DNA of 64,000 nt from Thermomonas sp. HDW16 (GCF_011302915.1 NZ_CP049872.1:682001-746000), one strand, 5' to 3'. Shown: positions 34,001 through 44,666, counted from the stretch's first letter. Made by a program: numbers and translations. Notes: a model not told the origin generated them from the sequence alone.

Positions 34001-35590
34001 TCAGTGGCGGAAGTGGCGCACGCCGGTGAACACCATCGCCAGGCCGTGTTCGTCGGCGGCGGCGATGACTTCGCTGTCGCGCATCGAACCGCCCGGCTGG
34101 ATCACTGCCTTGATGCCGGCTTCGGCGGCGGCATCGATGCCGTCGCGGAACGGGAAGAAGGCATCGGACGCCATCACCGAGCCTTCGACCTGCAGGTTGG
34201 CGTCGTGCGCCTTGATGCCTGCGATGCGCGCCGAATATACGCGGCTCATCTGCCCGGCACCGACGCCGATGGTGTGCAGGTCTTTCGCGTAAACAATCGC
34301 GTTGGATTTCACGAACTTCGCCACCTTCCACGCGAACAGCAGGTCGCTGAATTGCGCCTCGGTCGGTGCCAGCTTGGTCACGACCTTCAATTCATCGCGG
34401 GCGACCACGCGATCATCGGCGGTCTGCATCAGCATGCCGGAGCCGACGCGCTTGGTGTCGATGAAGCCGGGCGACGGCGCTGCCAGCGGAATCCGCAGCA
34501 CGCGCACGTTGGCCTTCTTCTTCGCGTAGGCGAGGGCTTCGTCGTCGTAGTCCGGTGCGATCAGCACTTCGACGAACTGGCGGTCGAGGATAGTTTTCGC
34601 GGTGGCGGCATCGAGCTTCGTGTTGAAGGCGATGATCCCGCCGAACGCGCTAGTGGGGTCGGTCGCATAGGCGGCTTCATAGGCATCGCCGCAACCCGCG
34701 CCGACTGCCACACCACACGGGTTCGCGTGTTTGACGATCACGCAAGCCGGCGCGTCGAACTGGCGCACGCATTCCCAGGCCGAATCGCTATCGGCGATGT
34801 TGTTGTAGGACAGTTCCTTGCCCTGCAGCTGGGTGAACGTCGCCAGCGAACCCGGCGCCGGCCACAGGTCGCGGTAGAACGCGGCCTGCTGGTGCGGGTT
34901 TTCGCCGTAGCGCAGGTCCATCACCTTGACGAAATTGCCGTTGGCCTGCGCGGAGAATTGCGCATGGCTGCCGTCGTCCTGCTTGGCGGAGAGGAAGTTG
35001 CTGATGCAGGCATCGTAGAAGGCGACGTTGTTGAACGCGGCGACCGACAGCGCGAAACGGGTCTTCGCCGACAGTGCGCCATTGTTCGCATTCAACTCGT
35101 CGACGATACCGGCGTATTGCGCCGGATCGGTGGCGACCGCCACGCGGGCGAAATTCTTGGCTGCGCTGCGCAGCATCGCCGGGCCGCCGATGTCGATGTT
35201 CTCGATCACGTCCGCGAACGTGCTGGACGGGTCCATCGACACTTTCAGGAACGGATACAGGTTCAGCACTAGCAGGTCGATTTTCTCGATGCCGTGCTCC
35301 GCCATCACCGCGTCATCGGTGCCGGCGCGGCCCAGCAGGCCGCCATGCACCTTCGGATGCAGGGTCTTGACCCGGCCATCCATCATTTCCGGGAAGCCGG
35401 TGTGGTCGCTGACGTCCTTGACCGTCAGGCCCGCCTCGCGCAGCGCCTTGGCCGTGCCGCCGGTGGACAGCAGTTCCACGCCATGCGCGGCCAATGCCTT
35501 GGCGAAGTCGAGCAGGCCGGTCTTGTCGGACACGGACAACAGGGCACGGCGAACGGCCACGGCGGGGCCTTCGAACAGGTTGGCGGTCAT
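34001..35590 (-). CDS. purH: Bifunctional AICAR transformylase / IMP cyclohydrolase
   Basis: 529 residues, normal length. The N-terminal MGS-like IMP cyclohydrolase domain has [27 protein letters not shown] and [12 protein letters not shown]. The AICAR transformylase domain has the catalytic KHANPCG and LRYGENPHQ, ending FTGVRHFRH. It does the last two steps to IMP. ATG 35590 is preferred over an upstream TTG. The fis gene ends 55 bases upstream on the same strand, so the two may be co-transcribed. No riboswitch-like structure is evident in that gap. Confidence 0.96.
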   Translation of the reverse strand: MTANLFEGPAVAVRRALLSVSDKTGLLDFAKALAAHGVELLSTGGTAKALREAGLTVKDVSDHTGFPEMMDGRVKTLHPKVHGGLLGRAGTDDAVMAEHGIEKIDLLVLNLYPFLKVSMDPSSTFADVIENIDIGGPAMLRSAAKNFARVAVATDPAQYAGIVDELNANNGALSAKTRFALSVAAFNNVAFYDACISNFLSAKQDDGSHAQFSAQANGNFVKVMDLRYGENPHQQAAFYRDLWPAPGSLATFTQLQGKELSYNNIADSDSAWECVRQFDAPACVIVKHANPCGVAVGAGCGDAYEAAYATDPTSAFGGIIAFNTKLDAATAKTILDRQFVEVLIAPDYDDEALAYAKKKANVRVLRIPLAAPSPGFIDTKRVGSGMLMQTADDRVVARDELKVVTKLAPTEAQFSDLLFAWKVAKFVKSNAIVYAKDLHTIGVGAGQMSRVYSARIAGIKAHDANLQVEGSVMASDAFFPFRDGIDAAAEAGIKAVIQPGGSMRDSEVIAAADEHGLAMVFTGVRHFRH

Positions 35591-35645
35591 GCGGGGAGGC
35601 AGTGCGTGGGGAAGCGCCAATTATAGGCGCTGGCGTTGCAGCCGC

Positions 35646-35948
35646 TTACGAGGCCAGCCCGTAATCCTTGAGTTTCTTGCGCAAGGTGGCGCGGTGGATG
35701 CCCAGCATGGTCGCGGCGCGGCTCTGGTTGCCGTCGCAATGCTTCAGCACTTCAGCGAACAGCGGGATTTCAAGCTCGCGCAAGGCAATGTTGTACAGGT
35801 CGTCGGTGTCGCAGCCGTCCAGGTCGCGCAGGTAGCGACGCACGGAGTTCGTCACATGGTCGCGCAACGGCGCGCGGTTGGCGTCCTGGCGGTCGGCGGA
35901 AACGTTCAAGCGGGAGCCCTCGATGCGAACCGCGCCGAGCGAATCCAT
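35646..35948 (-). CDS. fis: Fis-family DNA-binding protein
   Basis: 100 residues. The C-terminal helix-turn-helix [21 protein letters not shown] is the Fis/NtrC-type motif, and [12 protein letters not shown] precedes it as in E. coli Fis. The N-terminal arm is poorly conserved. Fis bends DNA and affects nucleoid structure, rRNA promoters and recombination. It lies between the prmA–DUF3426 pair and purH on the same strand. Confidence 0.93.
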   Translation of the reverse strand: MDSLGAVRIEGSRLNVSADRQDANRAPLRDHVTNSVRRYLRDLDGCDTDDLYNIALRELEIPLFAEVLKHCDGNQSRAATMLGIHRATLRKKLKDYGLAS

Positions 35949-36043
35949 CGCCGCGGGAAGGGGAGTCTAGCGCGCTGCGCGCGCGGATGTCATCGCGCCG
36001 GCCTATTCATCGAAAAAATAGTGCGCGCGCCGTGCAAATGGAT

Positions 36044-36550
36044 TCACTCGAAGCGGAAGTCGAACGCGACGATGCCCGCCGCCGGTTCCACGATGTCGAA
36101 GGCCAGTTGGGTAGCCTGCCCGGGAACGAGCAGCGCGTCCTTCGGCGCGTCGCCCAGGTAGTCGCGCGGCTGGAAGCGGCGCGCGCCCAACTGCCGGCCT
36201 TCGGCATTCGACAGCATCAGTACCAGTGCCGGCCACGGCTGCGGCCAGGCGGCGTCGTTGCGGAAGCTGGCCTGCACGCGCAGCACGCCGGGGCGGCCGG
36301 GCACCGCGATCACGTCGCGCGAGAGCATGCTGAAGGCGGTGGGTTCGTGCCATGCGGGCACGCTGCAGCCAAGTGCGCCGCAGGTCGTGATCACCAGTGG
36401 CCGCCAGCGCGCATCCGCCGCGAGTTGCGCGCGCTGGCTGAAGAACAATTGCGCGAGCAAGACGAGCAACAGCAATGCCAATGCGATCCATTCGCCGCGT
36501 CGCGAGCGCGGCGGCGCGGCTTCGCGGATGAAGCTCGGCGCGCGGCTCAC
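36044..36550 (-). CDS. DUF3426 membrane protein (no zinc ribbon)
   Basis: 168 residues from a GTG that overlaps the prmA stop (GTGA). A single membrane helix (about residues 20–38, [17 protein letters not shown]) precedes the DUF3426 domain: [26 protein letters not shown]-like [19 protein letters not shown], and [16 protein letters not shown]. Relatives in this position usually carry an N-terminal zinc ribbon (CPxC) ahead of the helix; none can be read here. Function unknown; it may be linked to envelope or division control. Confidence 0.75.
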   Translation of the reverse strand: MSRAPSFIREAAPPRSRRGEWIALALLLLVLLAQLFFSQRAQLAADARWRPLVITTCGALGCSVPAWHEPTAFSMLSRDVIAVPGRPGVLRVQASFRNDAAWPQPWPALVLMLSNAEGRQLGARRFQPRDYLGDAPKDALLVPGQATQLAFDIVEPAAGIVAFDFRFE

Positions 36551-37458
36551 TTGCGCCTGCCTTCGATGCGGATCCAGTCTTCCCGTTGCGTCGTGCGCAG
36601 GTCGTCGAACCATGGCGCATAGCGTTCCAGTAGCTCGCTTTCCTGGCCGGCAAGGATGCCGGACATCGCGATGCGCCCACCCGGTGCAACGCGCGCGGCC
36701 AGCGTTTCCGCCAACGCATCCAGCGCGATGGCGAGGATGTTGGCCACCACCACCGGGTACGTGCGTACCGGTTCGTCCTGCGGCATGTACACGTCGATGC
36801 CGGTGCCATTGCGCTGCGCGTTGTCGGCGGTGGCGATCAGCGCCTGCGGATCGTTGTCGACGCCGACCGCACGCGCCGCGCCAAGCTTCAGCGCGGCCAG
36901 CGCGAGGATGCCGCTGCCGCAGCCGAAGTCGAGCACCTCGCGGCCTTGCAGCTCGCCTTGTGTCGCAAGCGTGTCCAGCCATTGCAGGCACAGCGCGGTG
37001 GTCGGATGGGTGCCGGAGCCGAAGGCCAGGCCGGGATCCAGGCGCACGATCGCGGCATCCGCTGCGTTCGCGTCCTCGGGCAGTTCATGGTTCCACGGCA
37101 CGATCCAGGTGCGTGCACCGAAGCGCATCGGCTGGAACTGGTCCAGCCAGGCGCGTTCCCAATCCTGATCTTCGATCTTCTCGAAGCGTGCCTGCGTCCA
37201 GTCGAGTCCAGGATCGAAGGCTTCCAGCGCGGCCAGCAGCATCAGTGCATCGGTGTCGGCATCGAACAATGCCGTCAGTGTCATTTCGTGCCAGAGGGGG
37301 ATTTCGCCGACGCCGGGTTCGAAGATCGCCTGTTCGTCCACCGCGTCCAGATGCGCGTCCTGCAGAGTCACTGCCAGCGCGCCCACGTCTTCCAATGCGT
37401 GCTCGACGCGCGGCTGCTGGTCTTCGGTGCAGGGCAGGCTCAGTTGCAGGTAGGGCAT
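36547..37458 (-). CDS. prmA: Ribosomal protein L11 methyltransferase
   Basis: 303 residues, Rossmann SAM methyltransferase that trimethylates L11. Motif I is [33 protein letters not shown] before it and [10 protein letters not shown] (NPPF equivalent) after it are PrmA signatures. An N-terminal ferredoxin-like L11-binding domain spans about 1–90. The stop overlaps the start of the DUF3426 gene. Confidence 0.95.
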   Translation of the reverse strand: MPYLQLSLPCTEDQQPRVEHALEDVGALAVTLQDAHLDAVDEQAIFEPGVGEIPLWHEMTLTALFDADTDALMLLAALEAFDPGLDWTQARFEKIEDQDWERAWLDQFQPMRFGARTWIVPWNHELPEDANAADAAIVRLDPGLAFGSGTHPTTALCLQWLDTLATQGELQGREVLDFGCGSGILALAALKLGAARAVGVDNDPQALIATADNAQRNGTGIDVYMPQDEPVRTYPVVVANILAIALDALAETLAARVAPGGRIAMSGILAGQESELLERYAPWFDDLRTTQREDWIRIEGRRK

Positions 37459-37534
37459 GCAGGGAAATGGCGCGGGGGAGGCCGCGCCATTCTCGCAGTT
37501 TCGCCGTGCCCGTGGATCAGCGGCCGCGCGCTAC

Positions 37535-38851
37535 TCAGCCGCCGAGGATGCCTTTCAGCAAACCCTTCATCGAAGGCTTCTTCTGCGGTTGCTGCGGCTT
37601 GCCCTCTCCATCGTCCATCTGCTGCATGTTGCCGAAGTCCATGCCCAGCATCGCGGTGGCGGTGGACTTGGCGCGGAAGCGGACGCTCCACTCCGGATTC
37701 CACGGCTGTTTCGGATCGGCCGGCTTGGGCGGATAGGTGATCCAGCTCTCCGGGCCGTAGGCGGTCATCATCAGCATGCCCGGCATGGTGGCTTGCTGGC
37801 CCTGCATGTTGGAGGCGCCGGCGAAGATGCCCTTCGGGACGGTGCAGCTGGTGGCGCTGGAAGGCAGCAGGATCTTCTGCTTCAGCCATTTGTCGATATA
37901 GCTGCCGCTGAGATAGGCATGCAGTTCCTGGCCGGCGCCGGGAATGTCGGCGCTGCTCCAGATGGTGAGCGCGTAGGAGTTCTCGCCGAGCACCTGCATG
38001 TGCATGCCGGTGATGAAATACGCGCGGGCGCGATCGACCGAAGGCCAGCTCAGTCCCACCGCCGCGGTCGGCTCGCCTTGCGAGCGCAGCATCAGTTTCG
38101 GCATGAAGTCGGCGTTCTGTTCGACCTGGAACTGCATCGACGCAGGGATGCCGTCGCCGGTGATCTTGTGTTCGCCGGCAAGCCGCGCGCCGCTCGGCAC
38201 CTGCTTGCCGGACTTGCGGTTCGGCCAGTAGACCCAGCCCTGTTTCACGTCGATGTCGCGATCCGGCACGTACTGGCCCTTGGACAGGCTGCCGGTGGAC
38301 TGGAAGTCCACGCCTTGCATGCTGCCTATCGGGTTCTTCGGATCGATGGTCTTGCCGCCGCCCTTGATCTTGAAGGTCGCGACCTTGGGTTGGCCGGCAC
38401 GCACCGCCGCGCCGCAACCCCAGTATTCGGAGATCTTCACTTCGACATCGGGGATCTTGCCCGGTGGCGTGCTGCCCTTGGTTGGCGTGCTGGGTTCGGG
38501 CTCGATCAAGGTCAGCGATTTGCCCAGCTTCAGTCCGCCCGGGATCAGATCCTGCGCCTCCACGCCCGGCTTCAGGTCGTTGCGCAGCGCCATGTCCATG
38601 TACTGGCCTGTCATGCCGCCCACGCGCGCGTTCGGGTAGACGAATCGGTTCTCGGCGCCGCCACCCATGCGCTTGGCCATGAAACCGCCCAGCCCACCCA
38701 TCATCCCGCCCATGTCTGGCATCCCCGCCATGTTGTGGGTAAGGACGTCGATGTACAGGTTGGTCGGCGGGTTCTTCGCCTTCTGGCTGGCGGCGGGCAG
38801 GGCGACCAGCGCGGTGGTCAGGGCGATGCAGAGCAGGTGGCGGCGTTGCAT
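37535..38851 (-). CDS. Secreted protein of unknown function, Met/Gly-rich N-terminus
   Basis: 438 residues with a clear signal peptide (MQRRHLLCIALTTALVALPA, cleavage near AAS–QKAK). A Gly/Met-rich stretch (MPDMGGMMGGLGGFMAKRMGG) follows at residues 44–64, then a β-rich body with two cysteines (YWGCGAAV, TSCTVP) that could form a disulfide. The C-terminus repeats Met/Gln/Lys-rich sequence ending KGLLKGILGG. I recognise no family. Periplasm or outer membrane is likely. It stands between prmA and accC but 76-base gaps on both sides suggest its own transcription. Confidence 0.75.
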   Translation of the reverse strand: MQRRHLLCIALTTALVALPAASQKAKNPPTNLYIDVLTHNMAGMPDMGGMMGGLGGFMAKRMGGGAENRFVYPNARVGGMTGQYMDMALRNDLKPGVEAQDLIPGGLKLGKSLTLIEPEPSTPTKGSTPPGKIPDVEVKISEYWGCGAAVRAGQPKVATFKIKGGGKTIDPKNPIGSMQGVDFQSTGSLSKGQYVPDRDIDVKQGWVYWPNRKSGKQVPSGARLAGEHKITGDGIPASMQFQVEQNADFMPKLMLRSQGEPTAAVGLSWPSVDRARAYFITGMHMQVLGENSYALTIWSSADIPGAGQELHAYLSGSYIDKWLKQKILLPSSATSCTVPKGIFAGASNMQGQQATMPGMLMMTAYGPESWITYPPKPADPKQPWNPEWSVRFRAKSTATAMLGMDFGNMQQMDDGEGKPQQPQKKPSMKGLLKGILGG

Positions 38852-38926
38852 GGTGGCTCCGGCTTTCGGTTCGATCCTCCACTCAGTAGCGGATTTTCGA
38901 ATCGAAACCGGTCATGCGCGCGCCGC

Positions 38927-40294
38927 TCAGATCACCGACAGCGCTTTTTCCTTGCGCTCCGCCAGCTTCTTTTCCAGGTAATGGATGTTCTGCCCGCCCT
39001 GCGCGAACCCGCCATCGGCCAGGATGCGCTGCTGCAGCGGCACGTTGGTCTTGATGCCGTCCACCACCATCTCGCTCAGCGCCACGCGCATGCGCGCGAT
39101 GGCCTGTTCGCGGTCGGCGCCGTGCACGATGAGTTTTCCGATCATCGAGTCATAGTTCGGCGGCACCCGGTAGCCTTCGTAGATGTGCGAATCCACCCGC
39201 ACGCCCGGGCCGCCCGGCGAATGGAAATGCGTGACCAGCCCGGGCGAGGGCATGAAGGTGTCCGGGTCTTCCGCATTGATGCGGCATTCGATGGCGTGGC
39301 CTTTCAGCACCACGTCGCTCTGCTTGATCGACAATTTGTGGCCGGAAGCGATCAGCAATTGTTCGCGCACCAGGTCGATGCCGGTGACCAGTTCGGTGAC
39401 CGGATGCTCGACCTGGATGCGGGTGTTCATTTCGATGAAGTAGAAGCGGCCGTCTTCGTACAGGAACTCGAAGGTGCCGGCGCCGCGGTAGCCGATGCGG
39501 ATGCAGGCTTCCACGCAGACGCGGCCGATCTCGGCGCGTTGTTCGTCGGTGATGCCGGGCGCGGGTGCTTCCTCCACCACTTTCTGGTGTCGGCGTTGCA
39601 TCGAGCAGTCGCGCTCGCCCAGGTGGATGGCGTTGCCCTGGCCATCGGCCAGCACCTGGATTTCCACGTGGCGTGGGTTCTCCAGGAACTTCTCCATGTA
39701 GACCATGTCATTGCTGAAAGCCGCCTTGGCTTCCTGCTTGGTGGTGGCAATCGCATTGGCCAACGCGGCCTCGGTATGCACCACGCGCATGCCGCGCCCG
39801 CCGCCGCCGCCCGCGGCCTTGACGATGACCGGATAGCCGATTTCCTTCGCCAACTTCGCATTGGTCACGGCATCGTCGCCCAGCGGGCCGTCGCTGCCGG
39901 GGACGCAGGGCACGCCGGCGGCCTTCATCGCGCGAATTGCTTCCACCTTGTCGCCCATCAGGCGGATGGTGTCGGCCTTCGGGCCGATGAACACGAAGCC
40001 GGATTGTTCGACGCGTTCGGCGAAATCCGCGTTCTCCGACAGGAAGCCGTAACCCGGATGGATCGCCTGCGCGTCGGTGACCTCGGCCGCGGCGATGATC
40101 GCCGGCATGTTGAGGTAGCTCTCGCTGGACGGCGCCGGGCCGATGCAGACGGATTCGTCCGCCATCGCCACGTGCTTGAGGTTGCGGTCCACGGTGGAGT
40201 GCACGGCAACCGTGCGGATGCCCATCGAATGGCAGGCGCGGAGGATGCGCAGCGCGATCTCGCCGCGGTTGGCGATGACGACTTTATCCAGCAT
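38927..40294 (-). CDS. accC: Acetyl-CoA carboxylase biotin carboxylase subunit
   Basis: 455 residues. ATP-grasp biotin carboxylase: [18 protein letters not shown] start, glycine-rich loop [42 protein letters not shown] and [14 protein letters not shown]. It carboxylates the biotin carried by AccB, encoded 13 bases upstream, in the first step of fatty-acid synthesis. The C-terminal tail is about six residues longer than in E. coli ([10 protein letters not shown]). Confidence 0.97.
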   Translation of the reverse strand: MLDKVVIANRGEIALRILRACHSMGIRTVAVHSTVDRNLKHVAMADESVCIGPAPSSESYLNMPAIIAAAEVTDAQAIHPGYGFLSENADFAERVEQSGFVFIGPKADTIRLMGDKVEAIRAMKAAGVPCVPGSDGPLGDDAVTNAKLAKEIGYPVIVKAAGGGGGRGMRVVHTEAALANAIATTKQEAKAAFSNDMVYMEKFLENPRHVEIQVLADGQGNAIHLGERDCSMQRRHQKVVEEAPAPGITDEQRAEIGRVCVEACIRIGYRGAGTFEFLYEDGRFYFIEMNTRIQVEHPVTELVTGIDLVREQLLIASGHKLSIKQSDVVLKGHAIECRINAEDPDTFMPSPGLVTHFHSPGGPGVRVDSHIYEGYRVPPNYDSMIGKLIVHGADREQAIARMRVALSEMVVDGIKTNVPLQQRILADGGFAQGGQNIHYLEKKLAERKEKALSVI

Positions 40295-40307
40295 CGGAAA
40301 CCTCGCC

Positions 40308-40793
40308 TCAGCCGATAACGAAGAGAGGCTGGTCGAATTCGACCGGCTGCCCGCTCTCGCACTGGATCGCCAGCACGGTGCCGGAAACGTCGGCTTCGAT
40401 CGGGTTGAACATCTTCATCGCCTCGATGATGCCCAGCGTTTCGCCGGCCTTGACCGCCTGGCCGACGCTGACGAAGGCCGGCTTTTCCGGCGAGGGGCTG
40501 GCGTAGAAGGTGCCGACCATCGGCGCGCGCACCACGTGGCCGGCCGGCAGGTCGGCATGCGGCTTGTGCGAGCCGCCGGTCGCGGCTTCGGACGGCGAAT
40601 GCATCGGCATGACCGGCGCGGCAGCCGCCGGTGCGGCGTGATGCACGGCCGGGGCAGGCGCGGCGGCCTGCACGTAGCCGCCCTTCGGCACGCGCGCCAG
40701 GCGCACGGATTCCTCGCCTTCCTTGATCTCGATCTCGGCCAGGTTGGATTCTTCCAGCAGGTCGATCAGCTTCTTGATCTTGCGCAGGTCCAT
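40308..40793 (-). CDS. accB: Biotin carboxyl carrier protein
   Basis: 161 residues. The C-terminal biotinyl domain carries the EAMKM site with the modified lysine at 127, and the thumb-type insertion region around 95–103 (GTFYASPSP). An Ala/Pro-rich mobile linker (about 42–70) separates it from the N-terminal helical domain ([20 protein letters not shown]). It lies between aroQ (17-base gap) and accC (13-base gap), the usual operon. Confidence 0.97.
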   Translation of the reverse strand: MDLRKIKKLIDLLEESNLAEIEIKEGEESVRLARVPKGGYVQAAAPAPAVHHAAPAAAAPVMPMHSPSEAATGGSHKPHADLPAGHVVRAPMVGTFYASPSPEKPAFVSVGQAVKAGETLGIIEAMKMFNPIEADVSGTVLAIQCESGQPVEFDQPLFVIG

Positions 40794-40810
40794 CGTGATG
40801 CCTCTTGGGG

Positions 40811-41251
40811 TCAGGCCGCGAGCCGCGCGATCGCGGCGTCGAGGGCGTAGCGGTAGGAATCGGCACCGAATCCGCAGACCACGCCGACCGCCTTGTCGCT
40901 GAAATAGCTGTGCTGGCGGAAGGGTTCGCGGGCGTGCGGATTCGACAGGTGGATTTCGATGAAGGGGATCGCCACCGCGGCCAGCGCATCGCGCAAGGCC
41001 ACGGAGGTGTGGGTGAAGGCGGCCGGATTGATCAGGATGAAGGCGGTGCCGTCGCTGCGGGCGGCTTGCACGCGTTCGATCAGTTCGTGCTCGGCATTGG
41101 ACTGGAAACTCGCCAGGCGATGGCCGACGGCCTGCGCGCGCGCGCTCAGGTCGGCGTCGATGTCGGCCAGGGTCGTGCGGCCATAGACCTCCGGCTCGCG
41201 GGTGCCGAGCAGGTTGAGGTTGGGGCCATGCAGGACGAGCAGCTGCGCCAT
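40811..41251 (-). CDS. aroQ: Type II 3-dehydroquinate dehydratase
   Basis: 146 residues from [16 protein letters not shown]; an ATG four codons upstream (41263) is an alternative. Catalytic Tyr (REPEVYG), the [17 protein letters not shown] loop, [15 protein letters not shown] and [11 protein letters not shown] mark the dodecameric type II enzyme of the shikimate pathway. It heads the accB–accC run. The roughly 100 bases upstream contain an AT-rich stretch around 41327–41342, including a minus-strand TAAAAT that may be a −10 box for this operon. Confidence 0.95.
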   Translation of the reverse strand: MAQLLVLHGPNLNLLGTREPEVYGRTTLADIDADLSARAQAVGHRLASFQSNAEHELIERVQAARSDGTAFILINPAAFTHTSVALRDALAAVAIPFIEIHLSNPHAREPFRQHSYFSDKAVGVVCGFGADSYRYALDAAIARLAA

Positions 41252-41362
41252 CGACAGGATCATCGGAACGGGCGCGCAGTGTCGCGCAGGCCGGCGATGC
41301 TGTCCAGTTCGGCGAACTTTTGCCGAATAATCGAATTTTAAACGACTGTTTGAGCGAAGGCT

Positions 41363-41971
41363 CTAATTGGCGTCAGCCCAGTCGGCGATGTCCTGCTGGT
41401 CATCGAACGGCCCGATCTTGGTCTTCAGCACGCGCCCATCGGCCGACACCAGCACCGAATACGGCAGCACACCGGCCGGATTGCCCAGTCGCACACCGGC
41501 ATCGGCCGGGCCGGGGGTATCGATCAGGTTGGGGTAGGTGATGCCCAGCCGTTGCAGCATGGCTTGCGTCGAAGTTGCATCATCAAGCGCGATACCGACA
41601 ACTTGCGTGCCGTTGCTGCCTTTTTCGGCGGCAAATGCCTGCAGTTCCGGCATTTCTTTGAGGCAGGGCGCGCACCAGCTGGCCCACAGATTGATCAGGG
41701 TGGGCTTGCCGGCCCAGGCAGCGGGAATGTCGGTTTTCGTGCCATCGACGGTTGCCAGTGTCATTGTCGGCACGATGTCGCCCCGTTTGGCGATCTTGAC
41801 ACCGGCAGGTACCGCTGGCGCTTGCGCATCCAGCACCGCGCCGAGCACGCGTTGGCCGGGTTCGGTACCGGCCAGGCGCTGGGCGATGGTGGGCTCGAAG
41901 TACAGGCTGGCCGCCGCGCCGGCGATGGCGGCCAGCAGCGCGACCAGCAGGATTCCCTTGTTCGACGGCAT
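41363..41971 (-). CDS. TlpA-like membrane-anchored thioredoxin
   Basis: 202 residues. One N-terminal helix (about 5–23) anchors a periplasmic thioredoxin fold with active site WASWCAPC (C100/C103) and the cis-Pro in AGVLPYSV. Such proteins reduce substrates such as cytochrome c apoproteins or act as peroxide-linked reductants. Its ATG overlaps the dsbD stop (ATGA), which points to DsbD as its electron donor. Confidence 0.9.
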   Translation of the reverse strand: MPSNKGILLVALLAAIAGAAASLYFEPTIAQRLAGTEPGQRVLGAVLDAQAPAVPAGVKIAKRGDIVPTMTLATVDGTKTDIPAAWAGKPTLINLWASWCAPCLKEMPELQAFAAEKGSNGTQVVGIALDDATSTQAMLQRLGITYPNLIDTPGPADAGVRLGNPAGVLPYSVLVSADGRVLKTKIGPFDDQQDIADWADAN

Positions 41972-44280
41972 CAGCGCCCGCCCGCGGCTTGTGCGAGTGC
42001 CTCGTCTGCGATGCCCGGGGTCAGGATCACCGGCAGGATCCGGCCTTCGCCGCCGCCGCGCGGATACACCACATAGAGCGGCACGCCCACTGCCTTGTGC
42101 CGTTGCAGGTAGGCGGTGATGACGGGATCGACATCGGTGTAGTCGCCGACCATGTAAACGGCATTGGCGGCTTCCATTGCATCGCGGAAACCGTCGCGGG
42201 CGAACACGGTCTTTTCGTTGGCCTTGCAGCTCACGCACCAGTCGGCGGTCATGTTCACGAACACCACCCGGCCTTGCGCGCGCAGGTCGGCCAGCGCCTG
42301 TTCCGAAAACGCCACGCTGGCGATGCCGTTGTTCGTGGCGATGGCGGCGGTGTCCGGCTTCGGCAGGCGATGCAGCTTCAACAGCGGCCAGCCGATACCG
42401 ACCAGTGCGGCCAGCACGAGGATCAGCCAACCACGTCCGCCGCCGCTGCGCAGCCGCGTCCACGCCCAAGCGCCGAGCGCCAGCGCGATCGCCGCGGCCA
42501 GCCACAAGCCGGCGGCATCGGCACCGCGTTGCTTGGCCAATACCCACACCAGCCACGCAGCCGTCGCATACAGCGGGAAGGCGAGCAGCTGCTTCAGCGT
42601 TTCCATCCACGCGCCCGGCTTCGGCAGCAGGCGCGCGAAGGCGGGCACGAAACCGATCAGCAGGAATGGCAGCGCCAGGCCCAGACCCAACATCAGGAAC
42701 ACCAGCATGCCGCCGGCGGCCGGACCGGTGAACGCATAGGCCAGCGCCGCGCCCATGAACGGCGCGGTGCAGGGCGTGGCCAGCACCACCGCCAGCACGC
42801 CGGTGAAGAAATCGCCGGACATGCCGCCGCGCTGCATCAGCGCGCCGCCGCGCTGGCCGACGCCGACATTCGCGTACCACAGGCCGGACAGGCTCAAGCC
42901 GAAGGCGAACACCACCAAGGCCAGCACCGCGACCACCAGCGGCTGCTGCAGCTGGAAACCCCAGCCCAGCGCCAATCCTGCCTTGCGCAGCGCCAGCGCC
43001 AATGCGCCGAGCGCGGCAAAGCTCACGATCACGCCGGCGGTGTACGCGAGTGCATGCCTGCGCGCGCGCTGCGGGCTTTCGCCGCTCTGCGCCAGCGACA
43101 GTGCTTTCAGCGACAGCACCGGCAGCACGCAGGGCATCAGGTTGAGGATCAGGCCGCCGAACAGGGCTAGCAGCAAGGAAGCGAGCAGGCCGCGGGTCTG
43201 TTGTTGCGGCGGCTGGGTGCGTTCGATGCCGCTGGTCGCGCTAATGACAGCGGCGTCAGAAGTGACGGGCGCGGTTTCAGCGGATGTGACGTTGGTTGCG
43301 GCGGTTGTATTGGTGGTTGCGGCGATCGTTTCGGCCGATGCCGGTTCGACGGCCGCGACCGGCGTGATCGTGCCGGCGGGCAACGACACCGCCAGCTTCC
43401 GGGTCATCGGCGGATAGCAGATGCCATCGGTCTGGCAGCCCTGCAAGCCCAGCAGCAGCGTGCCCTTCGCGGCCGTGGTCACCGTACGCGTCACCGGCAC
43501 GGCGATTTCGACCTGGCCGAAATACACGGCGACATTGCCGAAATGTTCGTCGCGATAAGGCTGCGCCTTCGGCAATTTCGATGCGGGCGGCAGCGTGGCG
43601 GACAGGCCCTTGCCGGCATCGAGCTTGATGGAAAGCTTGTCGCGGTAGATGTAGTAACCGCGTGCCGGGGTCAGCCGCAGCAGCAGGGTATTTCCACCGT
43701 CGGAGATCACCTCGGTGGTGAATGCCTGTTCCACCGGCAACGGTGCGGCATCGGTGGCACCGGTATCGGCATTGCCGAAGCCGAACAGTCCGCCGGCCTT
43801 TTTCGCGAAACCGAAGCCGGCATCGCCGCCAGCGGCGGGCAGCGCGACTTTCAGCGTGCGCGTTTGTGGCGGATAACACACGCCAGCATCGGCGCAGCCC
43901 TGGTATTTCACGGTCAGCGTGGTGCTTGTCGCGCCGGCTGCGGGCGTGCCGCTGAGCGTGCCGGTCAGTTGCTGGCGATAGGTTTCGACGTCGCCGAAGA
44001 ATTCGTCGTGGTGCTTGTCTCCGGTGGGCAACGCCAGCTTTGCGTTGCTGAAACCCGCATCCGCTTTGATCGAGGTGCGGTGCCGATACAGGTAATAGCC
44101 TTCGGCGATCTGCCAGCGCACCTCGATGCGATCCGGCGCGGTGGCTTGCGCGGAGAGCACGAACACCTCGTCCACCGGCGGCAGTTCGAAGTCCTGGGCG
44201 ACGGCCGAGGCCGCAGGCAGGATGAGCAGCAGGGCGAGGCTGGCCAGCCAGCGGCGCAGGCGGGAAGGGGATGCGGTCAT
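41971..44280 (-). CDS. dsbD: Thiol:disulfide interchange protein DsbD with doubled N-terminal domain
   Basis: 769 residues, about 200 longer than E. coli DsbD. After a signal peptide (residues 1–29) there are two DsbDα-like domains, each with GYYxYR and a Cys pair: QGCADAGVCYPP (about 127–138) and QGCQTDGICYPP (about 279–290). The membrane domain has its redox cysteines in NLMPCVLP and ATPCTAPF. The C-terminal thioredoxin domain has ADWCVSCKANE. Electrons pass from cytoplasmic thioredoxin through the membrane to periplasmic partners. cutA ends 4 bases upstream; the TlpA-like gene overlaps downstream. Confidence 0.94.
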   Translation of the reverse strand: MTASPSRLRRWLASLALLLILPAASAVAQDFELPPVDEVFVLSAQATAPDRIEVRWQIAEGYYLYRHRTSIKADAGFSNAKLALPTGDKHHDEFFGDVETYRQQLTGTLSGTPAAGATSTTLTVKYQGCADAGVCYPPQTRTLKVALPAAGGDAGFGFAKKAGGLFGFGNADTGATDAAPLPVEQAFTTEVISDGGNTLLLRLTPARGYYIYRDKLSIKLDAGKGLSATLPPASKLPKAQPYRDEHFGNVAVYFGQVEIAVPVTRTVTTAAKGTLLLGLQGCQTDGICYPPMTRKLAVSLPAGTITPVAAVEPASAETIAATTNTTAATNVTSAETAPVTSDAAVISATSGIERTQPPQQQTRGLLASLLLALFGGLILNLMPCVLPVLSLKALSLAQSGESPQRARRHALAYTAGVIVSFAALGALALALRKAGLALGWGFQLQQPLVVAVLALVVFAFGLSLSGLWYANVGVGQRGGALMQRGGMSGDFFTGVLAVVLATPCTAPFMGAALAYAFTGPAAGGMLVFLMLGLGLALPFLLIGFVPAFARLLPKPGAWMETLKQLLAFPLYATAAWLVWVLAKQRGADAAGLWLAAAIALALGAWAWTRLRSGGGRGWLILVLAALVGIGWPLLKLHRLPKPDTAAIATNNGIASVAFSEQALADLRAQGRVVFVNMTADWCVSCKANEKTVFARDGFRDAMEAANAVYMVGDYTDVDPVITAYLQRHKAVGVPLYVVYPRGGGEGRILPVILTPGIADEALAQAAGGR

Positions 44281-44284
44281 CGGC

Positions 44285-44614
44285 TCAGTCTAACGGGCGG
44301 GTCTGGCCGGCCACCCACTCCAGATAGGCGGGCAGGCCGGTGGCGGGTTCGACCGCCAGCAGCTCCGGCAGTTCATGGGGATGCAGTGCGATCAGCCGCG
44401 CCTGCAGGGCGTGATAGGCCTCGGCGCTGGTCTTGATCAGCAGCAGCGCTTCATCCGCCGCTTCGACTTCGCCCTGCCAGCGATACACGGAGCGCAGGCA
44501 GGGCAGGATGTTCACGCAGGCGGCTAGCCGCTCCTCCACCAGCACGGTGGCGATGCGCTCGGCGCTGGCGGCATCCGGGCAGGTGCTCAGGCAGATCAGG
44601 ACAGGCATCGGCAT
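44285..44614 (-). CDS. cutA: Divalent cation tolerance protein CutA
   Basis: 109 residues of the trimeric CutA1 fold: ERIATVLVEERLAACVNILP, SVYRWQGEVEAADEALLLIKT and HPHELPELLAV are the family blocks. Linked to copper tolerance and to disulfide-isomerase tuning in E. coli, where cutA is also next to dsbD. It starts the run cutA–dsbD–tlpA. Confidence 0.94.
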   Translation of the reverse strand: MPMPVLICLSTCPDAASAERIATVLVEERLAACVNILPCLRSVYRWQGEVEAADEALLLIKTSAEAYHALQARLIALHPHELPELLAVEPATGLPAYLEWVAGQTRPLD

Positions 44615-44666
44615 AGCGTAGCGGCGGTGCTGCCCGGCGGCGTCTGCCGAAAGTTAGTCCCCGGCC

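Noticed and set aside
35591..35645. Purine riboswitch upstream of purH
   Set aside because: The 55-base gap is too short and shows no conserved purine-aptamer core.
37457..40318. Open frame of about 950 codons opposite prmA-downstream and accC genes
   Set aside because: It crosses a gene boundary and is antisense to two well-supported genes; composition is that of a shadow frame.
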